Shown here in pieces: positions 34,166 through 43,336 of a stretch of DNA of 64,000 nt; the first letter of the stretch is position 1; every line of letters begins with the position of its first letter. A model generated the notes under the pieces. That model did no database searches. It was not told the DNA's origin and saw only the letters and a list, made by a program, of their open reading frames with translations. The stretch is from contig CBFHYX010000005.1 of the NCBI GenBank assembly GCA_965660145.1, positions 186,001-250,000 on the forward strand. Reading direction: 5' to 3'. Position numbers and translations under genes: made by a program. This stretch comes from JABURQ01 sp029243145. GTDB taxonomy: Bacteria; Planctomycetota; Planctomycetia; Planctomycetales; Planctomycetaceae.

Positions 34166-34206
34166 AAAGCCATCAGCACTGGTCAAGACGCCCGATAGCG
34201 ATTCAA

Positions 34207-34674
34207 TCACTTTTCGTCGTCGGCACAAACCCACTCGCCCAGAGTCGGTTCGTAATCGACAAGTTCTTCAGGCTTGAAGTAGATGCCGAGTTCGCGGGCG
34301 GCGGCTTCTGGGCCATCGCTGCCGTGAATCAAATTCATCTGACGGCTGACTCCGTAATCGCCACGGATGGTTCCGGGCGCAGATTCGCGACCGTTCGTAG
34401 TCCCCATCATGCCTCGCATGACGGAAATGGCTTCCGGCCCTTCTACAGCCAACGCAACAACAGGTGCTGCCGTGATGAATTCTTCGAGCAGCGGATAGAA
34501 CGGTTTCTCAATATGTTCGGCGTAATGCTCTCCCGCTAATTCTGGCGTCACATTGAGCATTTTCATGCCGACAATTTTCAAACCGCGATTTTCGATGCGA
34601 GTCACGATTGCGCCAATCAATCGGCGTTGGACTCCATCTGGTTTGACGAGAATCAATGAGCGTTCTGTAGCCAT
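34207..34674 (-). CDS. ndk: Nucleoside diphosphate kinase
   Basis: Passes the terminal phosphate between nucleoside triphosphates and diphosphates. The 155 residues start TERSLILVKPDGVQRRLIG, and NLIHGSDGPEAAARE holds the phospho-His. Length is slightly above the usual 140-150, with an acidic C-terminal end (GEWVCADDEK). Confidence 0.97.
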   Translation of the reverse strand: MATERSLILVKPDGVQRRLIGAIVTRIENRGLKIVGMKMLNVTPELAGEHYAEHIEKPFYPLLEEFITAAPVVALAVEGPEAISVMRGMMGTTNGRESAPGTIRGDYGVSRQMNLIHGSDGPEAAARELGIYFKPEELVDYEPTLGEWVCADDEK

Positions 34675-34748
34675 GTCTGTGTCTTCTCTACTGTGTTAGA
34701 AATAAATTGTGTTGGATAGTCATAGTAATTTGGCGGTAACCCAAATAC

Positions 34749-35894
34749 TCAAGGCGCTGCGGAGGCAGCTTTCATCGAGTCGATAAACTGTCGAAACAGG
34801 TAATGACTGTCATGAGGACCGGCGGAGGCTTCCGGGTGATATTGCACCCCAAAAGCAGCCAGGTTTTTGTGGCGAATACCGGCAACCGTATTGTCGTTCA
34901 GGTTAATGTGAGTGACTTCGATATCATCGGGCATGGTCTCTGCGTTTAATGCGAAACCATGATTCTGACTGGTGATCTCAATCTTCGCTGATGATTCATT
35001 CCGAACGGGCTGATTGGCTCCACGATGTCCGAATTTGAGTTTGTAAATCTCGGCACCTGTTGCCAAGCCGAGCAATTGATGTCCGAGGCAAATGCCGAAG
35101 ACCGGTTTCTTGCCTAGTAGTTCGCGGATCGTGTTGATCGCATAATCAAGTGGTCGAGGATCGCCAGGCCCGTTAGAAAGAAACACGCCATCAGGATCGA
35201 GGGCGAGAATTTCTTCTGCTGTTGCGGTTCCCGGTACGACAGTCACTTTGCAACCTGCTTGTGACAGGTGACGCGGAATGTTCCACTTCATGCCGTAATC
35301 GATGGCCACGACATGCAGTGACTCACTCAAAGAGTGGTCTTCGAGTATGAGATCCATCGGCAGTCCGAGTTCGCTGAGCTTTTCAGACCATTCGTTGGCT
35401 TCACTCGGCATGACTTCTTTGACGAGATCGCGACCCACCAACTCAGGGCTGTTCTGCGCTTTGTTGATCAGGGAGGCGTCATCGAGGTCTTCAGTCGAGA
35501 GGACGCCGGTCATCGCACCGACGGTCCGAATCTTTCGAACCAAAGCCCGCGTATCGATCCCTTCGAGACCGATCACATTATTGTCTTTGAGGTAGTCATC
35601 GAGTGATTGATCAGAGCGATAATTGCTCGGTGTGCGGCACAATTCTTTCACGATGAAGCCACTGAGTGAAAGACCTTTGCTCTCGACATCTTCTTTGTTG
35701 ACGCCGTAGTTGCCAATCAGCGGATAAGTCATCGTGACGATCTGGCCACAGTAGGAAGGATCGGTGAGAATTTCCTGATAGCCAGTCATACTGGTATTAA
35801 AGACAACTTCCCCGAAGATCTCTCCCGTTGCACCGAAAGAAAGACCGGTGAAGACTGTTCCATCTGCCAAAGCCAGTTTTGCAATCCCGGACAT
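34749..35894 (-). CDS. carA: Carbamoyl-phosphate synthase small subunit
   Basis: Glutaminase subunit feeding ammonia to CarB for arginine and pyrimidine synthesis. AKLALADGTVFTGLSFG opens the N-terminal domain; FGICLGHQLLGLA (near 265) has the catalytic Cys and YHPEASAGPHDS the catalytic His-Glu. Length 381 is typical. carB is not adjacent. Confidence 0.97.
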   Translation of the reverse strand: MSGIAKLALADGTVFTGLSFGATGEIFGEVVFNTSMTGYQEILTDPSYCGQIVTMTYPLIGNYGVNKEDVESKGLSLSGFIVKELCRTPSNYRSDQSLDDYLKDNNVIGLEGIDTRALVRKIRTVGAMTGVLSTEDLDDASLINKAQNSPELVGRDLVKEVMPSEANEWSEKLSELGLPMDLILEDHSLSESLHVVAIDYGMKWNIPRHLSQAGCKVTVVPGTATAEEILALDPDGVFLSNGPGDPRPLDYAINTIRELLGKKPVFGICLGHQLLGLATGAEIYKLKFGHRGANQPVRNESSAKIEITSQNHGFALNAETMPDDIEVTHINLNDNTVAGIRHKNLAAFGVQYHPEASAGPHDSHYLFRQFIDSMKAASAAP

Positions 35895-36028
35895 GATGCT
35901 GAGGCGACTCCTTGACTGTGTAATGATCCGTCATTTTTTAGCATAGAACAGCGCAAAAAAGAAGGGACCGCCGGTGGGCGATCCCTCTGAGAAATTCAAT
36001 TTTTGGCAACTCAATTTTTGACGAAAGT

Positions 36029-36457
36029 TCAGGAGTCCTGGGTGAGAACAAAATCCTCAAATCGGACTTCCTCTTTTTCCGGGTCACTGATGCTAGAAAA
36101 CAGCTCTGCCATGATCCGTTGGAAATAAATCCGGCGAACCGAGTAAAAATTGTGTTTTCCGTCACGGCGAGGCTCAATAAGTCCCGCCACTCTTAGTAGG
36201 GCAAGGTGATGACTGACAGCCGGTTGGCTCTGCTCGAGCCGCTCGCAGAGAGCTGTGACATGCAATTCGCCTTCACGGATAAGATACATCAAAATTCGCA
36301 GACGGGTTTCGTCGGAAAGAAGTTTGAAGATTTGTGTCAAATCGCGTTCGAGTTGATTAGAAAATTCTGGAATCGCAGACCCTCTTGCAGAGGTCTCCGG
36401 TTCGATCAGATTGGTACTCATATTCAGGTCTTTCGAGTTCGAGGGTCGAGAATCCAT
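36029..36457 (-). CDS. ArsR family transcriptional regulator
   Basis: A 142-residue winged-helix protein: IFKLLSDETRLRILMYLIREGELHVTALCERLEQSQPAVSHHLALLRVAGLIEPRRDGKHNFYSV is the ArsR/SmtB fold. No Cys-based metal site like ELCVCDL is present (the lone Cys in TALCERL is in the usual position), so the signal is unclear. An AGGA site seven bases before 36457 supports this start; ATG at 36421 is the alternative. Upstream of carA with no obvious target nearby. Confidence 0.9.
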   Translation of the reverse strand: MDSRPSNSKDLNMSTNLIEPETSARGSAIPEFSNQLERDLTQIFKLLSDETRLRILMYLIREGELHVTALCERLEQSQPAVSHHLALLRVAGLIEPRRDGKHNFYSVRRIYFQRIMAELFSSISDPEKEEVRFEDFVLTQDS

Positions 36458-37050
36458 TACTCTGTCCTAATCAAACTTTTTAAGGTTGTTTGAGGCGATT
36501 TGCGGGTCCAATTTGGCAAATGCGCCGCCTCTGGACAGATCCCATGTACAGAGCCTTAGACAGGCTTTGTGTTCATATGGTTGATTGTGTGGTAATTGAG
36601 ATAACGTTTTTATCAGATGAGTCGTATCGACCGGATGACACTGATGAAGAACTCACCTTTTTGTACTTATTCGGAAAGTCATAGAAGATAGGTTGTCTTT
36701 TTCAACTCACGACACTGTCGTCATGAATCAGTCTTGATTGATCCATTATTGTCGTTGTCTGTGAAACCGTCAACGACTGTCGAATGAATTTCTCATAAAC
36801 AATTGACTCTCGAATCTTAATATCACACTTTGTAAAATTATATATAAATTGCAGTTACGGCAATTACGAGGCGAGTCGTACAAGTCGTTACATAGATAGC
36901 TTGATCCACCAACTACGAGTAATTCCGCACGACATTTGAGTTTGTGGATTGTGTGACAAAACTGAAAACCGCACAATCGGTATTCTCCTGATCTGATGAG
37001 TTCCATGATTGACCAGAGCAATCCCCCCGAGTCGAAATGATATCACACTG
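36458..37050. other. Gene-free, AT-richer stretch
   Basis: No coding frame, repeat or RNA is recognised. It separates the ArsR-type gene from the divergent SDR gene and presumably holds their promoters. Confidence 0.5.
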
Positions 37051-37818
37051 ATGGCAAATTTCGCCCAACTCCAAGATAAGACTGCTGTTGTGACTGGTTC
37101 CTCTTCAGGAATCGGTCGTGCCATTGCCTTTGAACTCGCGCGTGCCGGTGCGAAGGTACTGGTTCATTTTGCGCATTCGGAAGACAAAGCCGCCGAAACT
37201 GTCGATTTGATCAAACAGGAGACCGGTGCGGAATCGAGTCTCATCGGTTGTGATTTCAGTTCCGAAGATTCCATCAAAACATTTCCTGCGAAAGTGTGGG
37301 AGATCACAAACGGTGTGGACATTTGGGTGAATAATGCGGGAGTCGACCTGTTAACCGGAGACGCCAAGGAGTCTTCCCCAGAAACCAAACTGCGAAAATT
37401 GCTCGATATTGATGTCACTTCGACCGTCTTATTGTCTCGTGATGTGGGCAACCGCATGCACGACCAAGGACAGGGCGTCATCCTGAATATCGGTTGGGAC
37501 CAAGCGGATCGAGGCATGGAAGGGCTGAGCGGAGAGCTGTTTTCTGTATCCAAAAATGCCATCATGGGATTCAGTCGCTCTTTGGCAGTCAGCCTGGCAC
37601 CCACTGTCCGCGTGAATTGTATCGCACCGGGATGGATCAAAACGGCGTGGGGAGAAGTCGCCGGCGACGACTGGCAACAACGAGTCCTTGAGGAAACACC
37701 ACTCAAACGCTGGGGGCTACCAGAAGACATCGCCAAGATGGCAAGATTTTTGGCCTCCGATGATGCGGACTACATCACGGGGCAGGTCATTAACGTGAAT
37801 GGCGGCGCCATTCGGTGA
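37051..37818 (+). CDS. SDR-family oxidoreductase with altered active site
   Basis: Rossmann-fold protein of 255 residues. TGSSSGIGRAIA near residue 15 binds the nucleotide, VNNAG is intact and the end ITGQVINVNGGAIR is normal. But the catalytic YxxxK reads FSVSK (Tyr to Phe) and the usual Ser of NISS reads NIGWDQ. It may act without the Tyr general acid or serve a related role. It is followed after 26 bases by the DHPS-related gene and pabB, so a pterin reductase-like job is possible (inference). Confidence 0.85.
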   Translation: MANFAQLQDKTAVVTGSSSGIGRAIAFELARAGAKVLVHFAHSEDKAAETVDLIKQETGAESSLIGCDFSSEDSIKTFPAKVWEITNGVDIWVNNAGVDLLTGDAKESSPETKLRKLLDIDVTSTVLLSRDVGNRMHDQGQGVILNIGWDQADRGMEGLSGELFSVSKNAIMGFSRSLAVSLAPTVRVNCIAPGWIKTAWGEVAGDDWQQRVLEETPLKRWGLPEDIAKMARFLASDDADYITGQVINVNGGAIR

Positions 37819-37844
37819 CACCACAAGTTTAGGGATACGAGGTT

Positions 37845-39254
37845 TTGACCAATCGCTCCACGGAACGCATTCTGTTTATCACAGGAAGACTGGCGGAACC
37901 GGCCCTCCGTCAGGTGAGCGACCGTCTGCGAGAGCGATGGAGCCTCAACTGCGAAATCACCGTCCTCAATGTCACGGTTGCCGCGCTGATGCACACCCGC
38001 CTCATCGCCAATCGCCTGCAACTCAACGAACTATATGATCGAGTCATCCTGCCCGGTTGGGTTCAGGGAGATTTAAGAGATCTGACCGAGAAATTCGGAG
38101 TCCCCTTTGAACGTGGACCAAAGGATCTGTACGACCTGCCCACTTATCTAACCAATGCTGACCGCGAGCCTCCCGATCTCTCGAAATATTCCATCGAGAT
38201 CATTGCCGAGATCAATCATGCACCGCAGATGACTCGCAAAGAGATCGAAACCTTGGCGATTCGCTATCGCGATAGCGGCGCGGATGTCATTGATGTCGGC
38301 TGCGTCCCGGGAGACTCCTGGAAAGACGTGGGAGAGATCGTTCGCGTCTTGAAAGACTTGGGACTACGTGTCTCCATCGACAGTTTTGATCGCACAGAGG
38401 TTGAAGAAGCCGTCAAAGCGGGAGCCGAACTGGTACTCAGTGCCAACAGCGAAAACCGTGATTGGCTTTCCCAATTGGATGTGGAAGCGGTCGTCATCCC
38501 CGATACGCCCGACGACTGGGAATCACTCGAACAAACGATCGATTACTTCTTGACCCAACAACGCACGTTCCGCATCGACCCGATTGTCGAACCCATCGGC
38601 TGCGGCTTTGCCAATTCCTTGCAACGCTATTGGAAAGCAAGACAACAATGGCCCGATCTCCCCATGATGATGGGCATCGGCAATCTCACCGAACTTTCGG
38701 AAGTCGATTCGGCCGGCGTGAATTTCCTACTGGCCGGTTACTGTGAAGAACTCGGCATCGGCAGTGTGTTGACAACAGAGGTCATTAACTGGTGCCGAAC
38801 CTCCGTCGCAGAATTTGATCTCGCTCGACGAACCATCCATCACGCCGTCACCCGGAGTGTCCCTCCCAAACATCTCGACAGTAGCCTGGTCATGCTGCGT
38901 GACCCGAAACTCCACGATCTCTCTGCAGCAGAGATCATCAAGCTGGCGGAAACGATCAAAGACCATAACTTTCGTATTCTCGCCGAACAGGGACAACTTC
39001 ATCTCATCAACGGGGCAGGGCATTGGAGTGGCAAGGATCCGTTCGAGATGTTCGACAACATGCTTGCCGATCAGGACAGCTCTCTCGATGCCTCTCATGC
39101 GTTCTATCTCGGCTATGAAATGTGCAAAGCGATGACGGCACTCACGCTGGGTAAACAATACCGACAGGATCAAGCTCTCGACTGGGGCTTCCTCACAATG
39201 CCGGAAGTAAGTGCTCACGACCGACGACGTAACAAGGAGTCACCCGATGAATGA
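37845..39254 (+). CDS. Dihydropteroate synthase-related protein (DUF6513-type)
   Basis: The 469 residues have an N-terminal domain (ERILFITGRLAEPALRQV), a central dihydropteroate-synthase-like TIM barrel (EIIAEINHAPQMTRKEIETLAIRYRDSGADVIDVG, RVSIDSFDRTEVEEAVKAGA) and a C-terminal domain (GAGHWSGKDPFEMFDNM to DWGFLTMPE) like that of the archaeal DHPS-related family. Such genes occur in archaea and in bacteria with tetrahydromethanopterin-linked C1 metabolism. The start is TTG at 37845 with AGGGA nine bases upstream. It overlaps pabB by eight bases, so the two are probably coupled. Confidence 0.85.
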   Translation: MTNRSTERILFITGRLAEPALRQVSDRLRERWSLNCEITVLNVTVAALMHTRLIANRLQLNELYDRVILPGWVQGDLRDLTEKFGVPFERGPKDLYDLPTYLTNADREPPDLSKYSIEIIAEINHAPQMTRKEIETLAIRYRDSGADVIDVGCVPGDSWKDVGEIVRVLKDLGLRVSIDSFDRTEVEEAVKAGAELVLSANSENRDWLSQLDVEAVVIPDTPDDWESLEQTIDYFLTQQRTFRIDPIVEPIGCGFANSLQRYWKARQQWPDLPMMMGIGNLTELSEVDSAGVNFLLAGYCEELGIGSVLTTEVINWCRTSVAEFDLARRTIHHAVTRSVPPKHLDSSLVMLRDPKLHDLSAAEIIKLAETIKDHNFRILAEQGQLHLINGAGHWSGKDPFEMFDNMLADQDSSLDASHAFYLGYEMCKAMTALTLGKQYRQDQALDWGFLTMPEVSAHDRRRNKESPDE

Positions 39255-40671
39255 CTCCGACGCCTCGACCATGTCGGTCGTCCAGGAACTATCACCAACA
39301 CTCGACCCGTGGACTGTTTGCCAACAACTGGCTCACCGAGATGGATTGATCTTCTTTGACTCGGCATTACGGCATACCGAACTCGGTCGCTATTCGTTCG
39401 TCATGGCGTCGCCGCTCCGCAAGTACGAATTAGAGACCGCCACCTATGGCCAAGATCCCTTTGAAACCGCGCGAAAAGACTTCGCAAAACTAAATCTGTC
39501 ACACATCAAAGAGCTGCCTCCGTTTCAGGGAGGCATCGCCGGCATGCTGGGGTATGAACTCAACAACTGCTTTGAGAAGATTGATTTGCGGGGCGTCGAT
39601 GAGTTCCAAATACCCGTCATGGCAGTGGGGCTGTACGACTGGGTGATCGCCTGGGATCACGAGCAGAATAAGTCATGGATTATCGCTCATGGACTGGTTG
39701 AAGAAAGCCTGACTTCCAACCGATCAAAAGCTCAGCAAACCATCGCAGCCATTCTTGAGGAATTGAACTCTGCAACACCATCCGAAACTTGGCGGTGTGA
39801 TCAACCACCTGCGAAGATGCAGGACACGGGTCATCCCATCGAGTACAAAGACCTGCCCCAACTTCAGAGTGATTTCTCGCAAGATGCCTATCTGAAATCT
39901 GTTGAGCAAGTCATTGAATACATCAAAGCGGGAGATATCTTTCAGGCCAACCTCTCTCAACGCCTCTTACACCCTCTCACTGATCCCGTGCGCGATCTTT
40001 ATGGACGTTTGCGGACCGTCAACCCGGCTACATACGGCGGTTTGATGCTGTGGGATGATTGGGCCATCGCGTCGGCCTCCCCCGAACAGTTTATGGAGGT
40101 ACGTGAGAACAACGTCGAGACACGCCCCATCAAAGGCACCCGGCGACGCGGTCTTTCCCCTGAAGCCGAACTTTACACAGGGGACGAGCTACGGGAGAGT
40201 GCCAAAGAGATGGCGGAGAACGTCATGATCACCGACCTGCTGCGCAACGACCTGTCGAGAGTTTCCCAACCGGGAACCGTGCATACCTCTGAATTGTGTC
40301 GCGTGGAAACTTATGCCACCGTCCAACATTTGGTCTCCGTCGTGCGTGGATTATTGAAACCCGAACAAGATGCCTGGAATTTACTCTCGGCTACTTTCCC
40401 CGGCGGCTCAATCACCGGCGCTCCCAAAGTCCGCGCGATGGAGATCATCACCGAACTCGAGCCGACCGCTCGCGGTCCGTATTGTGGCAGCCTGTTCTAT
40501 CTCGGACACGACGGCTTCGATAGCAATATTTTGATCAGATCTTTTGTGATCAAAAATGGCTGGGTCCAATGTCGCGTGGGAGGCGGCATCACGGCCAAGT
40601 CGTCCCCCGCCGCCGAATACGAAGAGACCTTCCATAAAGCCGAAGGCATGCTACGGGCGTTGAAGAAATAA
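39247..40671 (+). CDS. pabB: Aminodeoxychorismate synthase component I
   Basis: Makes 4-amino-4-deoxychorismate, the pABA precursor, with a PabA glutaminase. The 474 residues belong to the chorismate-binding family; PIKGTRRRG near 300 carries the Lys characteristic of PabB rather than the PIAGT of TrpE, and GSITGAPKVRAMEII, GPYCGSLFYLGHDG and VGGGITAKSSP follow. AGGAG lies seven bases before ATG 39247. The matching pabA starts 1.56 kb downstream. Confidence 0.92.
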   Translation: MNDSDASTMSVVQELSPTLDPWTVCQQLAHRDGLIFFDSALRHTELGRYSFVMASPLRKYELETATYGQDPFETARKDFAKLNLSHIKELPPFQGGIAGMLGYELNNCFEKIDLRGVDEFQIPVMAVGLYDWVIAWDHEQNKSWIIAHGLVEESLTSNRSKAQQTIAAILEELNSATPSETWRCDQPPAKMQDTGHPIEYKDLPQLQSDFSQDAYLKSVEQVIEYIKAGDIFQANLSQRLLHPLTDPVRDLYGRLRTVNPATYGGLMLWDDWAIASASPEQFMEVRENNVETRPIKGTRRRGLSPEAELYTGDELRESAKEMAENVMITDLLRNDLSRVSQPGTVHTSELCRVETYATVQHLVSVVRGLLKPEQDAWNLLSATFPGGSITGAPKVRAMEIITELEPTARGPYCGSLFYLGHDGFDSNILIRSFVIKNGWVQCRVGGGITAKSSPAAEYEETFHKAEGMLRALKK

Positions 40672-40756
40672 ACATCGATGAAGTCTTCGCAAGATCATTA
40701 CGAAACAATCTATTGATGCACCAAAGCCGCCGAGACGCGAAGCATCGGTTGGGTGG

Positions 40757-40875
40757 CACTGGTCGGCTTGTCCGCCAGTGAGATGGTAACAGAACAATTT
40801 CTTTGAACCGCACAGTTCGCTGAGGAAGCGGAGAAATCGTAATATGGTGGCTGGGGACGAGCGCAGCGAGCCACC
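40757..40875. repeat. Two inverted repeats
   Basis: CACTGG (40757) pairs with CCAGTG (40775) around a GGACAAGCC-like loop; GGTGGCT (40846) pairs with AGCCACC (40869). Confidence 0.65.
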
Positions 40876-41401
40876 AGATTTCTGACGTGTTAGACACCAA
40901 CAACTTACAAGACGCGGCGGCGCAGACGAAAACAAAATAGCGGCTCGAAAAATGAGTCGCACCGATAGCTCGTCTAGCGGGGTGGCGTAGCCGCAAGAGG
41001 CCATTACTTTGTAAGCCAGGTTGTGCATGAGGTATGAAGGAACTCACCACGAATGACTCGAATCAAACGAATGGAGGTTTCTCATTCAATGTGGCAAAAA
41101 CAGGGTGGCGACGGTCGCACCGTGAAATGGAAGCCCCCCGCAAGAAACACAAGAAATCACCAAGAGCATCTTTTCGTGTCTTCTCGTGTTTTTTGTGGCT
41201 AAGTATTCCACAGGAAGTCATGCGGGAGTATGACCTGCGAAACTCATTTTTATCCGAGAAATCTGCGTGATCCGTGGTCAAAAGATCCACGGACACTCTC
41301 CGGGGGCTTCCGTTTCACGGAGCGCCCCCGCCATCCATCAGGAGTGAGTTCCTTGTCTTTCCTCTGCGCCGCTGCGCGAGACATATTATTTTCGACGCTA
41401 T

Positions 41402-41462
41402 CAGCCGGAACGCGCTAGCGTCCGGTCATTTCCTTGAACCGTGGGCTCGCGTTTAGCGGCTG
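41402..41462 (+). repeat. 61-bp dispersed inverted-repeat element, copy 2
   Basis: Same length and ends as the copy at 15273-15333: CAGCCGGAACGCGCTAGCG at the left and GCGGCTG at the right. The centre differs, and GGGCTAGCGTCC reads GGGCTCGCGTTT. Confidence 0.8.
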
Positions 41463-41683
41463 ATCTCATCACTCTTTCATCTGCAATCAAGTTAAATTCC
41501 TTCTTCTGCGTTCTTGCGAACGCAGCTACGATCTCTTCCACTCTTTGCGTTTCGTTTGCGGCTTGGCGGTTTGGCGTCGAAAAGTTGATCTTGCGGATCA
41601 TGAGCGACCAGAGTTAGTGTTCGTGGTTCGCTTGACGACGATTCGATCTTTGGCGATTTGAACGTCATTACAACTCGCAGACC

Positions 41684-41874
41684 CCCGCGGCTTGCGCCGC
41701 AGGGCTATCAGGAAAACGCGCCCCTAAAACATAGCATAGCCCCACTGCGCAAGCAGTTGGGGTCGATTCAAATGTCATTGAGTATCGAAGGTAATCTGTA
41801 CGAGCCCGCGGAGCTTGAGCTCCTCGGCTATGCCTCTTGTGCCCGGCCATAGCCATTGTGCGCAAGCACAATGG
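41684..41874. repeat. Cluster of hairpins with CGCAAG-type loops
   Basis: Hairpins lie at 41684-41703 (minus loop CGCAAG), 41740-41762 (CCCCACTG/CAGTTGGGG, one bulge), 41803-41829 (loop region GCTCAAGC on the minus strand) and 41853-41874 (CCATTGTG/CACAATGG, perfect). Two are followed by a GGGTTCGA...TGTCATT-like tail. Confidence 0.78.
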
Positions 41875-42044
41875 ATGGGTTCGAGTGTCATTCCGTGTTC
41901 AACAATGACGACCGCTGCAACGTGAGAAAGGAGGCGATTTCGCGTGACGTGGAAAATGCGTCCCTAGAATAAGCTCTACTCGCTCACAACATGAAGATTG
42001 ACGCAAAACGATGAACGCCAACAACTTGCTCAAGGGTATGGAAG

Positions 42045-42138
42045 ATTCGGAATCAAGATTCGGGAACATTTGATTCAAGATTTGGTCAACATTCGGTCAA
42101 CATTCGGTCAAGGTGTGTCCCCGATTTTCCGAATCTTG
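42045..42138. repeat. 11-bp phased repeat with inverted ends
   Basis: Units like ATTTGGTCAAC, ATTCGGTCAAC and ATTCGGTCAAG follow each other exactly every 11 bases at 42080-42112, with weaker units before. CAAGATTCGG (42054) and CCGAATCTTG (42129) are inverted copies at the edges. Confidence 0.7.
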
Positions 42139-42234
42139 ACATCTTGAAACGGGCGTTGAATGTTTAGGAGACGCCGACCTTCAAAATCTCTTGTGCCACT
42201 TGCAATCAACAGGCTCCATGAGAACAATTGATCC

Positions 42235-42903
42235 ATGATCCTCGTCATCGATAACTATGACAGCTTTGTCTACAACCTCGCTCGGTTCTTCGAAGAGCTT
42301 GGTTGCGAAACGATGATCGTCCGTAACGATGCGATTACGATAGAAGAGATCAGAGAACTCAATCCCGCAGCGATTGTGCTTTCCCCCGGCCCTTGTACAC
42401 CCGACGAAGCCGGCATCTGCGAAGAAGTCATTCGTCAGTTCGGGCCGACGATTCCAATCCTGGGGGTTTGTTTGGGACATCAGGCCATCGCGACCGCCTT
42501 GGGAGGATCGTTGAAGCGTGCGGATGAACCGGTTCATGGTTTGACCTCGGAAATTGTCCATGACAAATCGCCACTGTTTGTGTCTCTGCAGAACCCACTG
42601 AAAGTGACCCGGTATCACTCGTTAATCGTCGCTGAAGAAACTCTGCCCGCCGACCTGATCGTCACATCAAAGACTTCTGATGGAACCATCATGTCTCTCC
42701 AACATCAGTCGTGGCCACTGTTTGGGGTCCAATTCCATCCCGAGTCGGTACTGACGGAAAATGGACATGATTTACTCGAAAACTTCTTAAAACTCAGTGA
42801 AATCCCACGAGAGCAGGCCGTTCCACGCGAGGTTTTTCCGACTCAATGTCAAACTGAACAAGATTGGGATATTTATCCGAATATGCGGCCTGTGAGCTGG
42901 TAA
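42235..42903 (+). CDS. pabA: Aminodeoxychorismate/anthranilate synthase glutaminase
   Basis: Type 1 glutamine amidotransferase of 222 residues: ILVIDNYDSFVYNLARF, LSPGPCTPDEAG, GVCLGHQAIA with the catalytic Cys, and FHPESVLTENG with the His-Glu. It supplies ammonia to PabB or TrpE; the nearby pabB and absence of trp genes favour PabA. The C-terminus has about 30 extra residues (VPREVFPTQCQTEQDW...). Confidence 0.9.
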   Translation: MILVIDNYDSFVYNLARFFEELGCETMIVRNDAITIEEIRELNPAAIVLSPGPCTPDEAGICEEVIRQFGPTIPILGVCLGHQAIATALGGSLKRADEPVHGLTSEIVHDKSPLFVSLQNPLKVTRYHSLIVAEETLPADLIVTSKTSDGTIMSLQHQSWPLFGVQFHPESVLTENGHDLLENFLKLSEIPREQAVPREVFPTQCQTEQDWDIYPNMRPVSW

Positions 42904-43336
42904 CAATTTCCGACCAGAGTTACGTTCGAGGCAGGTATTTGACTGTAACCGAAGGAACGACATCGAATCAATCTTGCGAAATGCATGGATGAATAATTCG
43001 CCTGGCTAGCAGTAGCCACATCTACCACAGCGACACGGAAGTCCTCATACGCTCACGAGCCATCCCATCGCCCTGATGTGCATCTTCTGCCCAACCGATG
43101 AAATCGGACGATCTCCATACGAGATCCTCTCTCATCGCCGGACTGTGATCTGTTTCACGACCGATACGCCTCTCGAAACCGATAAACCTAAAGAGGTATT
43201 CGGTTCTTTCATCCAGTTTTCGCAGAATTCGTTTTTCCTTCGAACAACGAAACGCCAGGGACGGCGGCGAAACCGGTGAGGATCATCAAATCGAACTGAA
43301 TATGGATTTAACACAGATTGAGGCGAGGAGAAATTT
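42904..43336. other. Gene-free stretch
   Basis: No feature recognised apart from a GAGGAG ribosome site before the gene at 43337. Confidence 0.5.

Larger units (their letters stand above)
40672..42234. other. Repeat-filled gap between pabB and pabA
   Basis: No gene is convincing. The stretch carries several hairpins (40757-40875), a 61-bp element (41402-41462), CGCAAG-loop hairpins (41684-41874), a sequence also found near 29820 (ATCTGCGTGATCCG) and an 11-bp phased tract (42045-42138). Several frames of 100-150 codons run through the hairpins on both strands and look accidental. Confidence 0.7.

Noticed and set aside
40589..41050. Frames of 125-153 codons on the minus strand
   Set aside because: They run through hairpin repeats and have no protein-like pattern.
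41875..41895. TTCGA motif suggesting a tRNA
   Set aside because: It belongs to the tail of a CGCAAG hairpin repeat; no cloverleaf can be formed.
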